In this document: positions 21,257-34,700 of the stretch, in pieces
Layout: every line of letters starts with the position of its first letter
Numbering within the stretch: position 1 is the stretch's first letter
Origin: Echinarachnius parma
Lineage: Eukaryota > Echinodermata > Echinoidea > Clypeasteroida > Echinarachniidae
NCBI GenBank assembly: GCA_037951105.1
Contig: JBAMJV010007494.1
Location: forward strand, 26,725-90,724
Reading direction: 5' to 3'
DNA length: 64,000 nt
The notes under the pieces: model-generated
Databases searched by the model: none
Seen by the model: the letters and a program-made list of their open reading frames with translations, nothing else
Told to the model about the DNA's origin: nothing
Made by a program: the position numbers and the translations under genes

Positions 21257-23295
21257 AAAGTGTATCGCTCAATATATGTTTAAAAACATAATTCATAAAG
21301 CATGATATTGACATGTTGTTTGTGTTTACATTGTAAATTTGTAAAATATTAGTCTTCTTTTTTTATTCTTCTTCGTATTTTGAATGTACAAATGATTGTT
21401 CTTTTTCTCGTATGTTTATAATGTACATTATAATGTAAATTTGTTTTTAATGTGTGGACGGACTTCCTAAAAAAACAGCCATTGGCGGAAGAAAGTGACC
21501 TAGTGAACTATAATGCAAAAACTCGACTCAACTCAACTCAACTCAACGACCGTCCCATATTACATTAGGATGTGCCAGTTTCGTGTTTCTGTAAACTTCA
21601 TTTGTAAATAATACCTGAAACTAAAATAAAAATGAATAAGATAACAGAATACCCAATACACAATATTGGTTTGGCTAGATTCTCTTGGAGCGATGGGTAA
21701 AGAAAATTAAATGGAATATCTTATTCGCTTCAGTTATATGTACGATCATATGATGAGGTTTTGCGTATAATCCATTGCCATAATCTCAACCAAAAACATT
21801 TGGATAACATGCAATGTTGTTGAAAGTAACAACAAAAGTAATTGTACGAGTAAAACGAATAGTGACAGGAAGGAGCTGGTGTAATAATATTATGTTCTTT
21901 CAAAGGTATTATCCCATGCAATGAAATAAAGTAATTTTGTATATAAATTAGTTTGTACTTTTTAATAAATAAATAATTGAATGCACTTGTATTTATGATG
22001 CTTGTTTAGAACGTAATGTGTGTCAGAACTATCGTGTATAAACTTACTTATGCGAATATGAGTTTATAAAACAAAGAGTGTTTGATTATGTGTAAATCAC
22101 AATTTAAGAAGATAAGGAGAACACATGAGATTATAGCCCGTAGTCAGTTGAGGTCTATATTAACAGTTAACAGAAATGTTGGTTATAGATACACAGTGTT
22201 ATAATAATAACATTAATTAATTAAATAGAAGTGTCGATTAAAAATAAAAGAATCAGCAGATGTGGGGTTTAAATGACAGTGCATCTTTAATTACATATTT
22301 AATTTCAACTGGAAAACAAAATTGATCAATATTCAAGGAAATACTTGAAAATTGTAATCTTTGAAATTACACATATTCTCTATGTCTATTATACAAATGT
22401 TGATATACATACTAGTTGTGCCACAGTGTCGTGCGTGCCATTTTCATCAAAAGTCATGCCGTGACAGAGTGTATTCAAATAGATGAATCATTAACCTGAA
22501 ATTGTCATAACAACTTTTTTATGAGGTTGAAGTGCGTACGTTCTGAGATATCCATAATACTAAATCAATATCTAAACACGCAATCGGTTGGTTCAAAGCC
22601 GTTATATAATGAAATATTTATCTTACCCATAAGCAAATAGAAATACAAGTGGAAAAACTTAGATGAGTTATATTGATTTTGTTCATTTAACAGCTAGTAA
22701 ACAGAATGTCGAACAGTGACCTTAAAAAACACTTATCTTACCCGTATACCATTAAAGATTTGAGATCCGTGACCACAATACTGCTTTATTAATAATTTTT
22801 TATGATTTGAATGGGCCGGGTCCTTATTATTTGGCGACCGTGGTGGAATGGCATTTTACTATAATTTGTTTGCGCCTTCTATATTAAACAGTTCACTCAG
22901 TAAATTATATACATATTATGTTAGGTTCAATAAAATGCTTGAACGGTATCTTTATGAGAGCTGTCTGATGACCCTATTTTGATCGTAAAATAATTTATGT
23001 CATTATGAACTACTAATGACTAAAATTTACATCACATCAAATTATAAAACAATGTGCATGTTGATTTATATTCGTTTTATTTGTACAATAAAGTAATTGT
23101 TATTACAATATAATGATAATTATACAGAATGTAATGCATGCTTATATAGTGATTCTTATTCCTATGTGTCTTTTACTACTCTGCAACTTTTATTCTTTTC
23201 ATTCCTAGTTACATTAAACGCTAAATAAGAAATGAGTTAATAATTGAGTCGATATCTCATTCCTAAAACCAATACATTTTCGATGCAACGTTACA
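21257..23295. other. Intergenic desert between 3' ends of genes A and B
   Basis: Two kilobases of AT-rich sequence without domain-bearing frames. Only a short CTCAA tandem repeat (about 21522-21546) stands out. Confidence 0.45.
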
Positions 23296-24490
23296 TATAA
23301 CTCCGCCAAAAAAGAAAAAGGACACTTATTTAAGACAAAATATCTCATATTTACTCACGATAAAATATATGTTATTGTATATCAAATTAAAGGTAAAATC
23401 ACCTCCTTTAATATTGGAATAAAATAGAGATAAAATCATTCATGCATGACTTGTCACGGTCAAATAACCACCACAAGGTCTGTGTTCAAAAATAGCAAAA
23501 ATGGAACATCCATTCAACCATTTCAATGATGATAAGCACACTCTAAAATGCTATATTCATGACATGGCATTATCTTTTGTTACAAATGTGATATTTTGTT
23601 ATTTTCATCTCAATACAAACAGTATAAATAAAGACAAATTGTGAACGTTCAAGGTTTTATTTTCATTAAAATGTAACAAAATGGGGAATTCCATGGCAAA
23701 GGTTTATTCGTCGAAACCGTAGTTTTTGCCCTTATTTCAGCCTGAAACTTGGTATAAAGTCTTCTCAAGAATTCTACTGTAGTCCAAAGATCTTTAAAAC
23801 CTGATGTCACCTTTGGCCAACCATTTTGGCAGTCTCTAACATATAATTTCTCTAGGTAAATATGGGTACAATTGCAGGGGACGCAGGAACCAGACAAGCT
23901 TTATGCCTCAAAGACACACCAGTATGTTGATGCTCTTATAACCTGGCCCTGTTTTATTGAAAAATATGTATTTTTTAGTTTGTTCATGACAATAAGGTTA
24001 AATAATGTCATAGTTTACTTGCCCCACACATCTTGTTTTAAGCAAACACTTACTCTCATTTTAGTCGAATGGTGCGGTCCTCCACTGTTGTTGCTACTTT
24101 TAAAAACCGATCTTGCTATTGTGAATAGACCGCTTCTGTAATGTATGCAAATAATATGCGTATGACGTAAGACTCCCCGTTGGCAAGCTTAACAATAGTA
24201 ACTAGGTCCGGCAAGCTAGGTTTGCCGGAGCTTGCCGGACCTAGTTACTATTGTTAAGCTTGCCAACGGGGAGTCTGACGTCATACGCATATTATTTGCA
24301 TACATTACAGAAGCGGTCTATTGACCATGGCAGTTCATGCATGAACGATTACACCTTAAATGTATACCCTGCCTGTAAAGGACTAAATTTCCTTAAATTT
24401 GATATATGATAATGTATATTTTATTGTGCATAAATATGAAATATTTTAACTTAACCAAGTGTCCTTTTTCTTTTTGTTCGGAGTATATAT
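23296..24490. repeat. F2 repeat, inverted orientation, carrying a palindrome
   Basis: Ends CTCCGCCAAAAAAGAAAAAG and CTTTTTCTTTTTGTTCGGAG. The interior is the reverse complement of the copy at 10468-11473 (for example GTCACGGTCAAATAACC), interrupted by the palindrome at 24121-24328. Confidence 0.85.
24121..24328. repeat. 200 bp near-perfect palindrome nested in F2
   Basis: Left GAATAGACCGCTTCTGTAAT is mirrored by ATTACAGAAGCGGTCTATTG; the arms run through ACGGGGAGTC and GGTCCGGCAAGC to a short centre near 24225. It is absent from the other F2 copies, so it is a later insertion. Confidence 0.85.
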
Positions 24491-25564
24491 CATCGTCATC
24501 ATTGAAAATTCAACAAACAACATTTCACCATTTTATAGGCAATTAAATCGATAATAGTACAATCATTTATAACTTCATAAATGAAAAGTCAGGGCAAAAT
24601 AAAGATATATTATGCTTATATTTACCATTCACTTTTTTCCACATGAGAAATTAAAAATATACAAGTGCGATCAGACTTAGTGCAAAAATTGTATGACAAT
24701 CTGTATTTTACGAATATAAACGTTCATTATATTCGTAAAGTTTATCTCTCAATCATTATCAAACTATGCAAAGAACAAACAAATACATAACTGGAAAAAG
24801 GCCGTGGAGATCATTTTTATTAATCCATGTATGACGTGACGATAGCTCACTTATTTTACATAAAATTTAAACAAACGTTACTTTTAATACAATTACCAAA
24901 TTTGGACTATGCGCGCATTACCAAATTATGCTCGGTACTACATGTATTCAATTCTCAAACAGTTTTCTACTATATGTGTCAGCACTGCTGTAAAAACAAC
25001 AAATTTTGACAGGAAACGTATTTCCTTATTGTTTTGTTCTGTCTTACATTCACAAGCTACGCCTCTAACATGATGTGCTATTAATCCCTTAAAAAATCAG
25101 TTGAGTTATACCACAGACTGAGGTGTAAGGGACCAATTATATATAAAAAGCTCCACACATTAAGTTTTGGTTAAATATTATACAGGCCCGTAGCGAGGAT
25201 TTTAAAGAAGGGTGCATAATTTACAAAGCGATGATCGTGCCCAAGACCGAGACGGCTGGTTCAGAAGTGTAAGCGGAGGGTGGGGGGGGGGGGGGGGGGG
25301 GGGGGGGGTGATGTTGGCCAAGACCGATCGAAGAGGGGGGTGGGGTCATAGCCGAGACCGATGGAAAGTAGACTTTTCCTGACTTTGGGGGGACCCTCTG
25401 CTACGGGCCTGAATTGTTCTACAGTGTAAGCTTGCGGTCTTGCACTTGGTACTTAAAGAATTAATTTACGACGTCGGTTAAAGAAGAGGGAACTAAATAC
25501 CCATCCTCTGATTCTTCGATGCGAGTCTTGTATTTTATCAAAACGTGTTCTTCAAAACCTTCTG
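24491..25564. other. 3' flank of gene B with poly-G foldback
   Basis: Probably includes the gene B 3' untranslated region. A TTTATT (AATAAA on the minus strand) lies at about 24816, 750 bases beyond the stop. The foldback at 25185-25415 is listed separately. Confidence 0.4.
25185..25415. repeat. Poly-G foldback with CAGGCCCGTAGC ends
   Basis: ACAGGCCCGTAGCGAGG at the left, CTCTGCTACGGGCCTG at the right, inverted; two internal blocks of GACCGA(G/T) text and a ~29 base G-run. Confidence 0.75.
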
Positions 25565-25750
25565 TCAAGTCGCTTTCTCTTCGGAGTTCCATCTAGACTG
25601 AATATCAGTATCGTCAGGAAATCTTATTGGTACCTGGACATCCTCGTACTCGTACTCCTCAAACGATGTTTCAGAATCGCCATTCAGCGATAAATCAATC
25701 TGCATGGACTCAATTGCCGCTCTGTCCCCCTGTGCTATTGGTTTGTGCAT
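25565..25750 (-). CDS. Gene B exon 10: YEDV motif and stop
   Basis: 61 codons after acceptor aaacag, then TGA at 25567-25565. Contains SFEEYEYEDVQV, two tyrosines in an acidic context. Confidence 0.78.
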   Translation of the reverse strand: MHKPIAQGDRAAIESMQIDLSLNGDSETSFEEYEYEDVQVPIRFPDDTDIQSRWNSEEKAT

Positions 25751-28700
25751 CTGTTTAAAGAGATAAATGCAGTGGATAAGTAAGTAGGAAGGAGATTTAG
25801 AATTAAAGATTTAATTTTCTTTTCGCTGGTGTTATTTCCACACCAAAAGCTGCAACCCCAAGTCACCCTTTCCTCGTACGCCTATGATTTGACCACCAAA
25901 GTCTTTTACGGGCTTGGGAGCTTGTAGTGATCGATTAACTTTATATTTCCCACAAAAGTAATATTTGAAACTGCAAATACCAGTTTCATTATAAAATAAT
26001 TGAGAATGATATGTGCGATCGAATCATGTCTACCTACTGAAAGCAGAGAAAGTTAATGTCTGATTGAATCCCTATCGTTCGCGTGAAGTATCCGGATTCG
26101 GATACTAAGGACGATTGAGTATCCGAATTCGGATACTCTTGGATACTCTTGGCGTTGGACGCTTTCAAATTCAATCTTAAATATTTCCATACTAAGGAAG
26201 ATATTTCAAAATCAAAACCCAAAGCCAAACAACTAGGTACAAAACAAGTGTGACAGCTCAAAGTGATTTTGGTCGAATTTGACAAAGTTAATGGATTACT
26301 TGAAGAGTTGGGGTGACTGAGATTTTGCCATTTATCATTATGGCATATACTTACTTGTAGCTTCTGTGTGACGTCATCGAAATTACCGTTAATCTCCTCG
26401 TAATCCGAATCCAAGTCTGATGAATGCTGCAATTAATATAAAATGTGTAGTACAATAACAGTTAACCATTTACTTCTACCATGACTACAACTCTTATGCC
26501 CCTGTGACACTTCTCCGCATTCATGAATCCGCATGGTTTCCGACTTCACCGAAACCATGCGGGAAGGATGCGTGACACTTGACCGGAACCATTCGAGAGG
26601 ATGCGGAAAGGCGGAACGAAATTTTCAAACTGTTCAAAATTTACTTCCGTCTGTAGGCTGCACTCGTAGTTGTAGCTTGTAATCAAAATAACTGTTGAAA
26701 TTCATTGTTAGTTATTGTTAATTGCTGTTAATGGTTAATTGTTTGTTGAAATTCATTTTTGATTATATTGTTAATTATTGTTTATTATTGTAAATTTGTG
26801 TTAATTACTGTTAGTATATTGTTGTTAAGGGACCCCATGGTAGAACAGCAATGTCTGCATAGACGGCGCTGAATGGGCCATCCCTCCGAATCTTTTGTAT
26901 TTACTGTTTTTACTTGTGGTTGGGAAAATAAATAAATAAATAAATAATAAGTTCACGACAAAATTTGTCGGGAACAGTGCCGAAACAATACCGAAACTAT
27001 GCCGAAACTAGCCGTGACAATGCGGATCATCGGCATTGTGGCCCGCATGGTTCACGACAAGTTTCCGCACAGTTTCCGACAAGATTCCGCACATTTTCGG
27101 AATGGTTTCGGCATGGTTCCCGAATAGTTTACGCACTCGCAGTACTTGATTTTTGGCCAAGTTTAAATGAAACAAATATTACATAGATAGTACAGTTCTG
27201 ATTTTAGGGCGCTCTAAATCCTTGTTTTGTTAAAGGTAATCACAACTCATGTGTTATTGAAAAAAAGGCACATATTTAAAAGACAGAATAAACAATTTGA
27301 TCAAAACCGGATCAGAAACAGCGGAAATATTCATAAATATATGCGAGTAATAAGAATAAATGTTTAGGCCCAACTTTGATTTAATAACATGTATTTGTAC
27401 ATTCTATGCATTGCTGAAAAAACACGGTGGATTTTGATTTGATATATTTGTGATGATCTCTTTCCTTAATAATTTATTCAACCATTATATATCTTGAATA
27501 AAAAACAGCACTGTAATTTGGACGTGTTTGTGTTTTTCGACAATTAACCCCGGGTGATTCCCCCCCCCCCAAAAAAAAGAAGAAAAACAACAACAAACAA
27601 ACAAACAAACAAAAGAAAAAAACAACAACCCCCCCCCCCCCTCCCAAAACAAAACAAAAACAAAAACAAAGCAAAACAAACACACAAACAAACAAACAAA
27701 CAACCAAAACAAGCAAACAAAAAACAAATAACCCGAGGTATTCTTCTTCTCGGTCTCGGCCTCGACCTCGGAAATGTTTACCGACGAAATAGCAACCCCC
27801 CCCCCCCCCCCCTTCAAATCCTGGGTACGCTATAAAATGGGCGTCGATTTGTAATTGATATAATGTTCACGGGAATGGGGTAATCTATTTATTAATCCCC
27901 CGCTAAACAATAGGTATTAATGGACACGACATCAATAAAAAGTGGTCTTAATTCATCTGGAGATCATAGGAAATGATGTGCCCATATATATACCTGGTCA
28001 TTTATATGAATGATTGCTACACTGTGACCGATCAACGGTGACCAGTTGAAAGAAGTATCGTATAACAATGACCAAAACGACGAATGCGGAAAGGTGGCGT
28101 GAACATGACGGGACAATGCGTGAAGAGTTCCGAAATGTGTCGGAAACATGACGTGACGATGCGGGCCACGCATCCTTCCCGCATGGTTTCGGTCAAGTCG
28201 GAAACCATGCGGATTCATGAATGCGGAGAAGTGTCACAGGGGCATTACATCGACCAAAATAAAGGTTCTTGCAAGCAATGTCATGAGACTGACTTAGATA
28301 TCTCTAGAGTGAATTTACTTTCCCAGACGTTACCAAACTCAACAAATAAATACTTTGCGATGTGGTAATCGGTTAAAAACAACAATTCAAAATTGCATTA
28401 CAGCGGAAATTGATTTAAGATTGATTCAAACACTGTAGATATGTGTTTTTTTTGTTCACCTGGTGTAGTTGTCCTTGATGGTGTGTATAACCTCTGACTT
28501 CAAGATGGGGACAATTATTGACAGCTTGCATTTCCATGTTCTGGATTGTTTCGTGAAGCTGTGACATGATCGATGTCAAGACCGTGGGAACATTCACCAC
28601 AGGGACATTTCATCGTGGTAAACTCACGGCATCATTCGTTTCTCGCCCACTAGGCCCAGATGGTATGTTAGACAAACACAGCTCATTGTGAGGTGGGCTT

Positions 28701-31700
28701 GCTGGATTAGCTTGCTGAGCTCGCTGATATTGGTTGCGGGAATGACTTGCTGACAGGTGTGTATGTCTTGGGCTGTGAGACGAACTGCAACCTTCACAGT
28801 ACGAGATAGTAGATTTTACAAATTATTAGATCGTGTCAACCAACAGAGTTATCATGTATTTTTTTAAATCTCAATATATCGTATTTGTTTATAGATATGG
28901 TAAACATCAAGATTTAAACAACATCTTTAAAGTACATACGCGAAGAAAAGAAAAATGTTTGAAATTATACATCATAAGATAACTATAGGGGCTTGCATAT
29001 TAGCATTATATACGTTTTAGGCCTCATGTGCATGAGAGATCCAATTGAACTAGCTATTAGAAAATCCATTTCAGGATCCATACTAAATGTTAATTTTGTC
29101 TTTTTGTTAGGTTTATCCTTACCACGAGTATACATTTGTTTTATGACATTTAAACAGACCGTAGATATAATATTCATTCCCTCAGAAACACTTATGGCAA
29201 GGATACAAATTTCAATAAAATAATTTAAACATTTGATGTCCATGTCAAACTTGAGCGTGCAGCCTATACAAATTTTATACCAAAACACCGACGTAGCAAA
29301 ATAATACAGCTGTTTCAATGAAATGCCAATAAAAGATTGTTCAGAGTACGACATGCTTGTAAAGTAGATGCAATGGGAGTTCCGCATTTCGCCGGCATGC
29401 CTCTTATCAATCATTTGTTGGCTTTTTATTGAAACAGTTTAATTATGCTGCTAAGTCGCTGTATTGTGTGCAAGCGTGTAAAATGGGAGAGTGTAAACAA
29501 ATTATTTCATTTAATTCCCATAGCTTTTTATACGGGAATGAATATTATATCCATGGTCTGAGTTACATTCTCTTTGAAATGGCATAAAACAAACGTTTAA
29601 TCATGGTTAGGATTATTCTTTACAAAGACGATATTAGTGCACTCATGTCATGTACATGTGCAATGAGACATCGTCTGCTAACACTCGCTCTGCCCATTTT
29701 GTGACGCCACTAAAACAGAGTTGCATTTTATTAATATCCCAAGAGCATTTAGTATCGATCCTGAGATGAGTTTTGTATTATTGCTGGTTCACTTCAATCT
29801 CTGATGCACATGGGGCTTATAATTGATATAATAATAATATACAAGCCCCTAGTTCTCTAGTGGTGTATAACAACAAAATTAATTTTCTTCGCGTATGTAC
29901 TTTAAAGCAAAATGACAGTATTGGGAAACGCCCATTACGAATATAATGAAATGTACGCTGTTATCACCGACCATGTGAACGAATATATATAAAGTTGCGC
30001 ACGAACTGTTTATATAATTGGTTTACTTGCAAATTAAATCTGCAAAAACAAATCTGGGGTAAAAGATCGATATCGCCGACGGTTGTAATTTGAATGCTTC
30101 TTCAGTAAATTGTATGCAAAGCACACGCTAACCCAACGTGGCAGATTGGCTAGCTACAAGCCCGGGAGGCCCACGGGCGGAACAATCTGTGAACTCTTCG
30201 CCCCAACTTTTGGCGGCCCATGGAATTTTCCTTACATTTCCGCACTTTACAATGTTATGGTTTATATTTTACCACACAAACCCTTTGTTATACTATATCA
30301 ACCATGTTGATTAATTTGTTTGGCCACTAGAGGGTATTTCCGTAATTTTCCGAATACTGCTCTATGACTTTGAGCGCTTTACATCATTAATCATTATGTA
30401 CAAACATCCCGGGGGGGGGGGGGTCTGTCCTCATAGAAAGGGGGGTATCATGCGTGACCAAGGACTTGCCAAAAGCACCCTAAACAAGTATTTGCGTGGT
30501 GCAAAAAATACACCCTAAGTAAGTATGATTATCGGTAATTTGCTACCCTAAGTAAGTAATCATTTTTTTGTAAACCCCTAAGCAAGTTATAACTATTTTG
30601 ATACCCGAAGTAAGTAATCAATTTTTTGTAAACCCCTAAGCAAGTTATAACTATTTTTGATACCCTAAGCAAGTAATACTATTTTGCTTTCCTTGCATGA
30701 GGCCCTTGATCAAGCATAATGTAAATAAGTTGTTTTTTCCATCCTATGAGCACGATCCAGGAGCACGATATGGAACAGCCCTGGAACCTGGGCCTGGAAC
30801 AGCCATGAAACTTCACACCAATCAACATCCATTTAATAATTACTCCACAAAGACAGTTCGTATAAGTGTAATTATCTTTACGTTTGATTTAATTCCATTA
30901 AGTTAAGATATCAAACTACACACTTCCTTAGATTTCATGTACAATTTTAATGAACACTTACGAAAAATAGCGATAGCTCTCGTTCATGTTAATGAGATTG
31001 ATATCCAGAGATCGAAACACTGGGATAAATCCAGGGGCTGTCTTTGCGAACGTGTGCGATGTTTTGGACCGGGATTTGGTGGATATTTCAGCTCAAAACG
31101 TTGTCTAAAACTTGTTCTAGTGTTGAATGAACCCTAATTACGTAAGCTGAATTTTTAAGACCCTAAATGCGTAACTCATCAGTTTAAAAAAAGATACCCT
31201 TTTTCCTGATTGTTGGTGATTTTAAGAGTTGAGACCCTATTCAAGATACGTACGTAACTTGCCTGATCGTAAAAAAACACCCTTTTACTCGAATTCTTGG
31301 TCACGCATGATACCCCCCTTTCTATGAGGACTGACCCCCCCCCCCCCCCCCCCCCGGGACAAACATACATCACTACCATTTATTTATCTCAAATAACAAT
31401 TTTTCTGTTAAAGGTGGTGTAACACATTTTCAAACACTTCGGGAAAAACATGGCTTGAGGTAACTCTGGATAATTCGGCACTTCATTAGTCGATACTAAT
31501 ACGACATACGCTGGTTAAACAGCGACACACACAGAAACGTACATTATGATATTGATACACGTACACACATAACAATACACTTTAAAGATTTTCCCAGGTC
31601 TTTTATATATATGCCTGGTATAATGTTAGGTTCTGCACATTGAAAGTAGGTTGAATAGGGAGTAACATGCAGTGGGTTAAGTTATCAACTCAGTTGTTTA

Positions 31701-34700
31701 GTAGTTTTGTATGCGCACTATGCAATGTATTGAGTGTACATATAGTGCAGACTGTGTGTAGGCTAATGATATAGCAATATCAGGTGTGTGTAGAACAGTG
31801 CTAAGGTATGGTAGGCAAGCTATAGATAGTGACCAGGTGCAATAGTTGTTCTGTAGCTTAGCAACTAGGGTAGTGAGAGCCTTTGTTCGATGGATCATTG
31901 CACTGTGTCATTGCATTGCCATTGCAGTCGATAACATTTTATATTGAACTTCTTCTTGCGTATGAGGCAGCGCAGCTTCTACGCAACATCACGCAAGTTT
32001 TGTAGCCAGTTAACAGTATCGGGGTCCAAGTTGTTTAAATCTGGGGTTGGGTGGCCAGGTGGGCGAAGGATTGGGCACTCTTCAATGATGTGGGAGGCAG
32101 TCTGCTCGGGTGCTCCACACGTGCAAGCCGGAGAAGGTCTGAGTCCCCAGCGGTGCATGTTGGCGTTAAATCTGCCGACCCCTGTGCGGAGCCTGTTGAG
32201 GGTGACCCAATCTTTTCGGGGTAGGTCCGCGCCTGGTGGCAGTTTTGTGTTTGGGATCACTGTGAATTGAGGGGGTCTGGGGGTTTGCTGCCAGCTGTCC
32301 TTCCATGCGGTGAGGGTGTTGTGAGTACCTTTCCGCGAGGTGTCAGCATGGCGACTGAACGGTCTGCGTGAGCGTAGGCGTTGGCGGCCCGATTGAGTGT
32401 TCTGGGTGGTACGGTGTAGGGGTGTGTACGGTCTTGAGGGCCTTGTTTACTAGTTGTTGAGTGTAGTGTTCTCTGCGGAGGGCGGGGGTGCGATACCAGC
32501 GAGCACTGGTAATAGATCCGTTGGCGTGGGTCTGAGGCATCCCGTGATGATCCTCATAGTTTCGTTTAGGGTGGTGTCCAATTTGGGAGTATGTGAGCTG
32601 CGACACCATGCAGGGGCGGCATACTCGACAGCACTGTAGACTAGTGCGCATGCGAGGGCGCCAGTACGAAGCGTGGGAGTTTTAGCACCCCAGGTGGTGC
32701 CCGCAAGGCGGCGGAGTAGGTTGTTCCTAGATGAGACTTTGGCTCGGAGTGAGTCTAGGTGTGGTTTGAAGGTCAGCTGTCTGTCTAGCTTTACTCCAAG
32801 GTATGTTGGGGAGGAGATGTAGGGCAGTGGGTTCCCGTTGACTTTGACTGTGAGCTGGCGGTTTGCTTCTTTGGTGTTGAGGTGGAAGGCAGTTGCAGTT
32901 GTTTTTGCAGCGCTCAGCTTTAGTCTCCAGGTCTTTAGGTAGTTCGCGATCTTGGCCATGTCAGATGTTAGGACGTCTTCAACTTTTTACCAGATTTTGT
33001 CCGAGTGAAAGAGAGCAAGGTCGTCTGCGTAGCCATACTGTCGTGCGGCAGTCTTGGGCATATCACTGATGTAAATGTTGAAGAGCGTTGGTGCCATGAC
33101 TGAACCTTGAGGGAGTCCGTTTCTTAGACGTCGGGGGCGGCTGGACTGTCCGTCGCTGGTCTTCAGGACAAAGCTGCGGTTAGATAGGATATTGAACGAT
33201 GTGTGTGTTCCCTTAACGTCTAGCCCACACGTTTAGCGATTTTGAAAAAAACAAAATAATAATTCGATATCTCTCTTACCTGATCAAAAAGGGACACATA
33301 GCTTAAATTTAAGAGCTTTCGTTCAGGCCCAACAGTTACAAGATTTGTTTTCCCACCTAGTTAAGTGGATGCAAATGTGTTACACCACCTTTAAACATAA
33401 TTTGTTAAACTTACGTTTGAGGTAGACGGTGAGGCGAACAATAACAACGAGGAAAATCAAAATACCAAGGGCTATTCCAGTTACTGATCCAAAAACTACC
33501 AGGATATATGCCACATCAACTTTGGGCTTTTCTGTCGGATTCACCAACACATCTGTAAATAGAGGGTAACGTAATTACTAACAATAAACATGAAATGTTG
33601 TCTGTATGAAGAAAATATGTTAATGTTGAATATCTACCTTACCTCACAATATATTCTGTAAACTAACAAACTTGCTAATAAATATATATTGGCAAACTCG
33701 AAAAACGATCAACATGCAAAAGAAAGTGGAGTTTACTGATGATATACAAATTTGAAAAAAAAGAATTATCTTCCTTCTTTTTTGTTTTTATGGGGTTTTT
33801 TTTCGCTCGGAATCGATTTCTTGGATATGTTAAATCTGGTGCCGAATACCTTCAAGAACTAATTATATACTCATGAAAGAGGTAAAGGAAAAAATTGAAG
33901 AAACTAGGTGGCATAATGGCTATGAAATTAAGAAAGAATACTTTGGATCAATAAACAAGGGGTGGGGTGGGGGGGGGGGGGGGGGGGGGATTGGTGCCTT
34001 GACATAATATGCTACTTAACTTTTATACGATTACGTTCATGACAACCTGGACAAATCAATGTTTGCACTAAAAGGCACTACATGAGGTAAATATTCTCTC
34101 CTTTTAACTCTCTTTACGTTTTGTACACATTCTTTTCTTCAATATTAAAAGAAAAAATGTTTACCCTTCGTTTGAGTTCAACATATGTTTTGTAGAATAC
34201 ATTACTACCCAACATATGAGTTTTGGGGAAAGGAAAAGTGTGGCTATGAACAAAACTGAAATAATTGGGAAATGTATGTATAACGAATGGGGAGTTGTAC
34301 ACAAACTTATCAGAGTGCATTGCCAATCTGAGTCCTCCATAGAAATGAAATAAATCTTCAAAGACCCATAGTTTTTTTCTTTCGTGTCTGATTATGGTCT
34401 TACTTTCACAGATTATTCCTCAAAATCTCGTATAGAGTCTATGAAAGCAACAATTTTCTTGGTTTTCATTTTCCTTTAATATCGTGTTACTCGAAGTATA
34501 ATTTGTTTTTGTTTACCATTGTCAAACGCTACTGAAAGGTCGAGCGTTTTTCTGCTTTCACCAATTTGATTTCTTGCAATACAAGAAATATTCCCAAATG
34601 TCCTCGCTGAGGTCTTGGAAATGACCAGAGAGGCATTTACAATGGTGCCATAGACACTTTCGGATGCGATAAGGTTTGTTGATTCTTGAGACGGGTTACC

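Larger units (their letters stand above)
26496..28247. mobile_element. 1.75 kb foldback element with CCCCTGTGACAC ends
   Basis: TGCCCCTGTGACACTTCTCC at the left is mirrored by GGAGAAGTGTCACAGGGGCA at the right, continuing through ATTCATGAATCCGCATGG. Subterminal zones (26500-26650, 26945-27135, 28080-28240) are dense in variants of TTCCGCA and CCGAAAC. The interior holds AAAT microsatellite, an F1 remnant, A/C-rich simple sequence and an F3 foldback, so other repeats have landed in it. Confidence 0.78.

Noticed and set aside
27474..27835. Open frames on both strands
   Set aside because: Low-complexity A/C and poly-C sequence gives Cys/Phe/Val or Lys/Asn/Pro runs by composition.
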